Shown here piece after piece: positions 5,120 to 7,498 of a stretch of 7,498 nucleotides of DNA. Numbering within the stretch: position 1 is the first letter of the stretch; each line of letters begins with the position of its first letter. The stretch spans positions 1,229 through 8,726 of the forward strand of contig DPCD01000203.1 of the NCBI GenBank assembly GCA_003516765.1. Direction: 5' to 3'. Made by a program: the position numbers and the translations under genes. Origin of the DNA: Clostridiales bacterium. GTDB taxonomy: Bacteria > Bacillota > Clostridia > Oscillospirales > Oscillospiraceae. The notes beneath the pieces were generated by a model. The model was not told the DNA's origin and did not search any database. It saw only the letters and a program-made list of their open reading frames with translations.

Positions 5120-7090
5120 TTATTTCTTCTTCAGCAGGGGCATGACCAGACCCTTGGCGGCGTTGATCTTGGATACCAGCGGAATCTTGGACGAGCAGAT
5201 GTACTCGCAGCACTTGCAGGAGAAGCAATCCATGACATTGAGCGTCAGCAGCTTCTCTGCGTCGCCCAGCTGACCGTACTTGTAGATTTCCAGAGGCTGC
5301 AGCTCCATGGGACAGACGTCCACACAGCGGCCGCACTTGATGCACTCTTTTTCCTCGGTATGGTCTGCCGCAATGGCAATCACGCCGTTCGAGCCCTTGA
5401 TAATGGGCACGTTCGTGTCCTTCAGAGGCGCGCCCATCATGGGACCGCCTATCTTCAGCACCACGTCGTCTCCGGTGATGCCGCCGCAGTGGTCAATCAG
5501 CTCCTGCACGTTGGTGCCGAGCTTGACCATGTAGTTGCCGGGGTTGCGGATGAAATCGCCGGTCACGGAGACCGCGCGCTCCACGAGCGGCATGCCCTTC
5601 TGAATCGCGTCGGAAATTGCCTTTGCCGTGGAGGTGTTGCTCACCACGCAGCCGACGTCTGCCGGCAGCTTGCCGCTGGGAACCTGACGGCCCATGACCT
5701 TCTTGATGAGCATCTTTTCAGCGCCCTCGGGGTACTGCGTCTTCGCAGCGACCACACGGATATTCTCGTAAGGCGCAACCTTTTCTTCCATCAGCGCCAC
5801 TGCGTCGGGCTTGTTGTCCTCGATGAGGATGACGCCTTCGGGTGCGGCAACCGCCTTCATCATCGCGCGCAGACCGAAGACGATATCGTCTGCGTACTCG
5901 AGCATGATCCGATGGTCTGCCGTCAGGTAAGGCTCGCACTCCGAGCCGTTGATCAGGACCGCGTCGATGGGCTTGCCGGGCTTCAGCTTGACATAGGTCG
6001 GGAACGTTGCGCCGCCCATGCCGACGATGCCCTTCTCCTTGACGATCTCAATGATCTCGTCTGCCGTCAGCTCTTCGAGCGGCTTGTTGGGAACGACGGA
6101 CTCATCGAGAACGTTCTTGCCGTCGTTTTTGATCACGACGCTCATGACGCCGGGTCCCTTGTTCGGATGCGTGTGCGGCTCAACCGCCACAACGGTGCCG
6201 CTGACGCTGGAATGAACGGGCGCGCCGATAAAGCCCACCTGCTCGCCGATCAGCTGACCAACCTTCACATAGTCGCCGGGATTCACGACCGGGTTGGCAG
6301 GCGCGCCGATGTGCATCGCCAGAGGAATAATGACCGTATCGGGCTCCGGGAACTTCTGGAGCGCCAGATGCTCGGTGTAGCCCTTGTTTTCGGTCGGATG
6401 GACGCCACCGTAGAAGCCTTCGTACCGTCTGGCACGCGCTTCGGCGACATACGCCTTGATTTCTTCGACCTTCACTGCGGAATAATCGCGCAGCTGCACG
6501 GGCTCGTCCAGGAATTCCTTGGTCCGCCCCTGCTTTTCCAGCCGCTGATAGATTTTCTCCCACGCACAGTCCTTTTTGGGATCGATCTCGCACTTGCCGT
6601 TCTTCGCGCCGCCGCACTGACCGTTGACGAGGCTCTTGGAGCAGTCCACGATGGGGCAGATGCCTCCCGTGACGTTCAGGTAGCACTGCGCGCAGGCGCC
6701 GCAGGTCTTCTTCGTCAGCGCCATGCCGTGATGACCCACATAGTTCAGAGAATTGGTTGCGGTAAACGTGGGGACCTTCTCCAGGTCAGCCACCGTCTGC
6801 ACGCCCAGTCCACAGGAAATGACCACGACGTTCTGTGTTTCTTCGGGGACAATTCCGGCAAGCTTCTTCTCGGTCTGCACCTTGTTGCAAAGGAAATCAA
6901 TGTTCACCGAACCGGTGATGTGTTTGCCCTGCGCTTCGGCAAGGTCCATAAGGCATCGGCACTCCGGCTCCTGTGTGGTTTCGAATTCCTTGAAGCACTT
7001 GTTGCAGGCGACGACAAAGAAGTTATCCTTCTCTGCCAGCAGGTCTTTCAGCTCTTCTTCGCTCTTTAAGACATACTTGGTATAATCCAC
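5120..7090 (-). CDS. rnfC2: MetV-RnfC fusion protein (RnfC2-like electron input subunit)
   Basis: Residues 1 to about 215 of this 656-residue protein form a MetV-like cysteine-rich domain (Cys29, 32, 44, 46, 68, 93, and 130-175 with CGACAQC and CSKSLVNGQCGG). Residues about 225-656 resemble RnfC/NuoF: a lipoyl-like segment near 262-305, the NADH/FMN glycine motif GMGGATFPT (357-365), NGSECEPYLT (381-390), an SLBB-like region near 500-555, and two [4Fe-4S] motifs, Cys583/586/589/593 and Cys622/625/628/632. It probably oxidises NADH and passes electrons to MetV and MetF. There are no other rnf genes nearby and no membrane segment, so it is unlikely to be part of the membrane Rnf complex. The start is GTG at 7090: an in-frame TGA lies three codons upstream, and AGAGGGTGA (7105-7097) is the ribosome binding site. 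It is first in the operon. Confidence 0.88.
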   Translation of the reverse strand: MDYTKYVLKSEEELKDLLAEKDNFFVVACNKCFKEFETTQEPECRCLMDLAEAQGKHITGSVNIDFLCNKVQTEKKLAGIVPEETQNVVVISCGLGVQTVADLEKVPTFTATNSLNYVGHHGMALTKKTCGACAQCYLNVTGGICPIVDCSKSLVNGQCGGAKNGKCEIDPKKDCAWEKIYQRLEKQGRTKEFLDEPVQLRDYSAVKVEEIKAYVAEARARRYEGFYGGVHPTENKGYTEHLALQKFPEPDTVIIPLAMHIGAPANPVVNPGDYVKVGQLIGEQVGFIGAPVHSSVSGTVVAVEPHTHPNKGPGVMSVVIKNDGKNVLDESVVPNKPLEELTADEIIEIVKEKGIVGMGGATFPTYVKLKPGKPIDAVLINGSECEPYLTADHRIMLEYADDIVFGLRAMMKAVAAPEGVILIEDNKPDAVALMEEKVAPYENIRVVAAKTQYPEGAEKMLIKKVMGRQVPSGKLPADVGCVVSNTSTAKAISDAIQKGMPLVERAVSVTGDFIRNPGNYMVKLGTNVQELIDHCGGITGDDVVLKIGGPMMGAPLKDTNVPIIKGSNGVIAIAADHTEEKECIKCGRCVDVCPMELQPLEIYKYGQLGDAEKLLTLNVMDCFSCKCCEYICSSKIPLVSKINAAKGLVMPLLKKK

Positions 7091-7120
7091 AAAATATCAC
7101 CCTCTTACGCATTTGTTCTT

Positions 7121-7136
7121 CGTTTGAAAACAAACG
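7121..7136. repeat. Perfect palindrome at the 5' end of the rnfC2-metV-metF transcript
   Basis: CGTTTG (7121-7126) and CAAACG (7131-7136) form a perfect 6-bp inverted repeat around AAAA. It lies at about +7 to +22 of the predicted operon transcript. It could be a repressor operator or a 5' RNA hairpin. No T-tract follows on the minus strand, so it is not a terminator. Confidence 0.5.
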
Positions 7137-7148
7137 ATTTCCAGATTG

Positions 7149-7176
7149 ATTATAGCATACATTCCGAAAAAGTCCA
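7149..7176 (-). promoter_or_regulatory. Extended -10 promoter of the rnfC2-metV-metF operon
   Basis: The minus strand reads TGC-TATAAT (7157-7149), a perfect -10 box with the extended TG motif, 16 bp after a partial -35 box TGGACT (7176-7171, four of six). Transcription would start near 7142, giving a leader of about 52 nt before the GTG. No other promoter is visible within the operon, whose internal gaps are only 12 and 17 nt. Confidence 0.75.
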
Positions 7177-7273
7177 GTATTGCCGAGCGAGTCTTTTTGA
7201 TTGCCGGTATTTTTCGTTCATATTGGTTAGATTCAGTTAACATTTATGTGGAACATTTCCAGCCCCGCCCGCG

Positions 7274-7305
7274 CAGAAAAGCGGCAGGGACAATGCCCTG
7301 CCGCT
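7274..7305 (-). terminator. Intrinsic terminator of the GNAT acetyltransferase gene
   Basis: On the minus strand AGCGGCAGGG (7305-7296), loop CATTGT and CCCTGCCGCT (7289-7280) form a perfect 10-bp stem, followed by TTTTCT (7279-7274). It lies 60 nt after the acetyltransferase stop and isolates the reductase operon from upstream transcription. Positions 7177-7273, between it and the operon promoter, are AT-rich and hold nothing I can identify. Confidence 0.85.
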
Positions 7306-7365
7306 GCGGAAATATACCGTTTTTTGGACCGGCTGCCCTGTTTTCCGGCAGACTACGTTTCCTTT

Positions 7366-7498
7366 TTACCGGTCCAGCTCCAATCGCATCAGCACCAGAT
7401 CCTGCCAGCCGCGCCGGGAGAGGAACCCTCTGGGGTTGCGCCCGTACTCCCGGAACCCAGCCGCCTCATACAGCCGGACCGCCGCTGCGTTCTCCGCA
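7366..7498 (-). CDS. GNAT-family N-acetyltransferase, C-terminal fragment (cut by window edge)
   Basis: Only the last 43 codons are in the window; the start lies beyond the right edge. The visible end contains AENAAAVRLYEAAGFREYGR followed by a stretch ending LVLMRLELDR. The N-x-x-A-x-x-LYE-x-x-GF pattern is the conserved motif B region of GNAT acetyltransferases, which move an acetyl group from acetyl-CoA to an amine. The final strand pattern (DLVLMRLEL) is also typical of the fold's last beta strand. The substrate cannot be told from this fragment; RimI-like or small-molecule acetyltransferases are both possible. It ends at a TAA (7368-7366) and is followed by its own terminator, so it is not in the same transcript as the reductase operon. 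Confidence 0.8.
   Translation of the reverse strand, partial: AENAAAVRLYEAAGFREYGRNPRGFLSRRGWQDLVLMRLELDR

Noticed and set aside
4520..7069. Plus-strand open frame of 849 codons opposite rnfC2 and metV
   Set aside because: Its codons are in exact register with the real minus-strand genes, where a plus-strand stop appears only if the real gene uses TTA, CTA or TCA. Those codons are avoided in this GC-rich genome, so the long frame is a codon-bias shadow. The product is low-complexity, rich in His, Arg, Leu and Asp, and resembles no family.
5120..7090. Annotation as RnfC subunit of a membrane Rnf complex (or electron transport complex)
   Set aside because: There are no rnfABDEG genes nearby, the N-terminus is a MetV-like domain not found in standard RnfC, and the operon partners are metV and metF.

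Overview
The window looks like chromosomal DNA from a GC-rich member of the Clostridia (Bacillota), perhaps Oscillospirales. That placement is inferred from four things: archaeal-type (class II, type 3) prolyl-tRNA synthetase, a single-chain iron-sulfur L-serine dehydratase, an acetogen-style MetF/MetV/RnfC-like cluster, and strong Gram-positive ribosome binding sites with sigma-A-like promoters. No mobile element, CRISPR array, tRNA or rRNA was seen.

Layout, left to right. Positions 1-321 hold no gene. They carry the 5' leader of a minus-strand gene that begins just beyond the left edge: a good promoter, a structured leader of about 280 nt with an internal intrinsic terminator, and a ribosome binding site. 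That promoter's -35 box lies inside the terminator hairpin of the next gene upstream, proS (393-1829, minus). To the right of proS is a divergent intergenic region, then a 53-residue ribbon-helix-helix-like protein gene (1994-2155, plus) and the L-serine dehydratase gene (2282-3499, plus). A strong bidirectional terminator (3528-3552) separates the latter from a convergent three-gene minus-strand operon. That operon is transcribed from an extended -10 promoter near 7150 in the order rnfC2-like (656 aa), metV (211 aa), metF (292 aa). At the right edge is the C-terminal end of a GNAT acetyltransferase gene (minus) with its own terminator.

The core of the window is the rnfC2-metV-metF operon. 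MetF carries the flavin-dependent methylenetetrahydrofolate reductase fold, MetV is the small cysteine-rich iron-sulfur partner, and the third protein joins a second MetV-like domain to an RnfC/NuoF-like NADH-FMN module with two [4Fe-4S] motifs. By analogy with acetogens this should pass electrons from NADH through flavin and iron-sulfur centres to 5,10-methylene-tetrahydrofolate, giving 5-methyl-tetrahydrofolate for the methyl branch of the Wood-Ljungdahl pathway, methionine synthesis, or electron disposal. The neighbouring serine dehydratase makes pyruvate and ammonia from serine. It is convergent with the operon, so a shared pathway is only a possibility.

The points most worth a second look are the unassigned attenuator-type leader RNA at the left edge, the terminator/promoter overlap before it, the doubled MetV domain in the reductase operon, and a perfect palindrome near the start of that operon's transcript.
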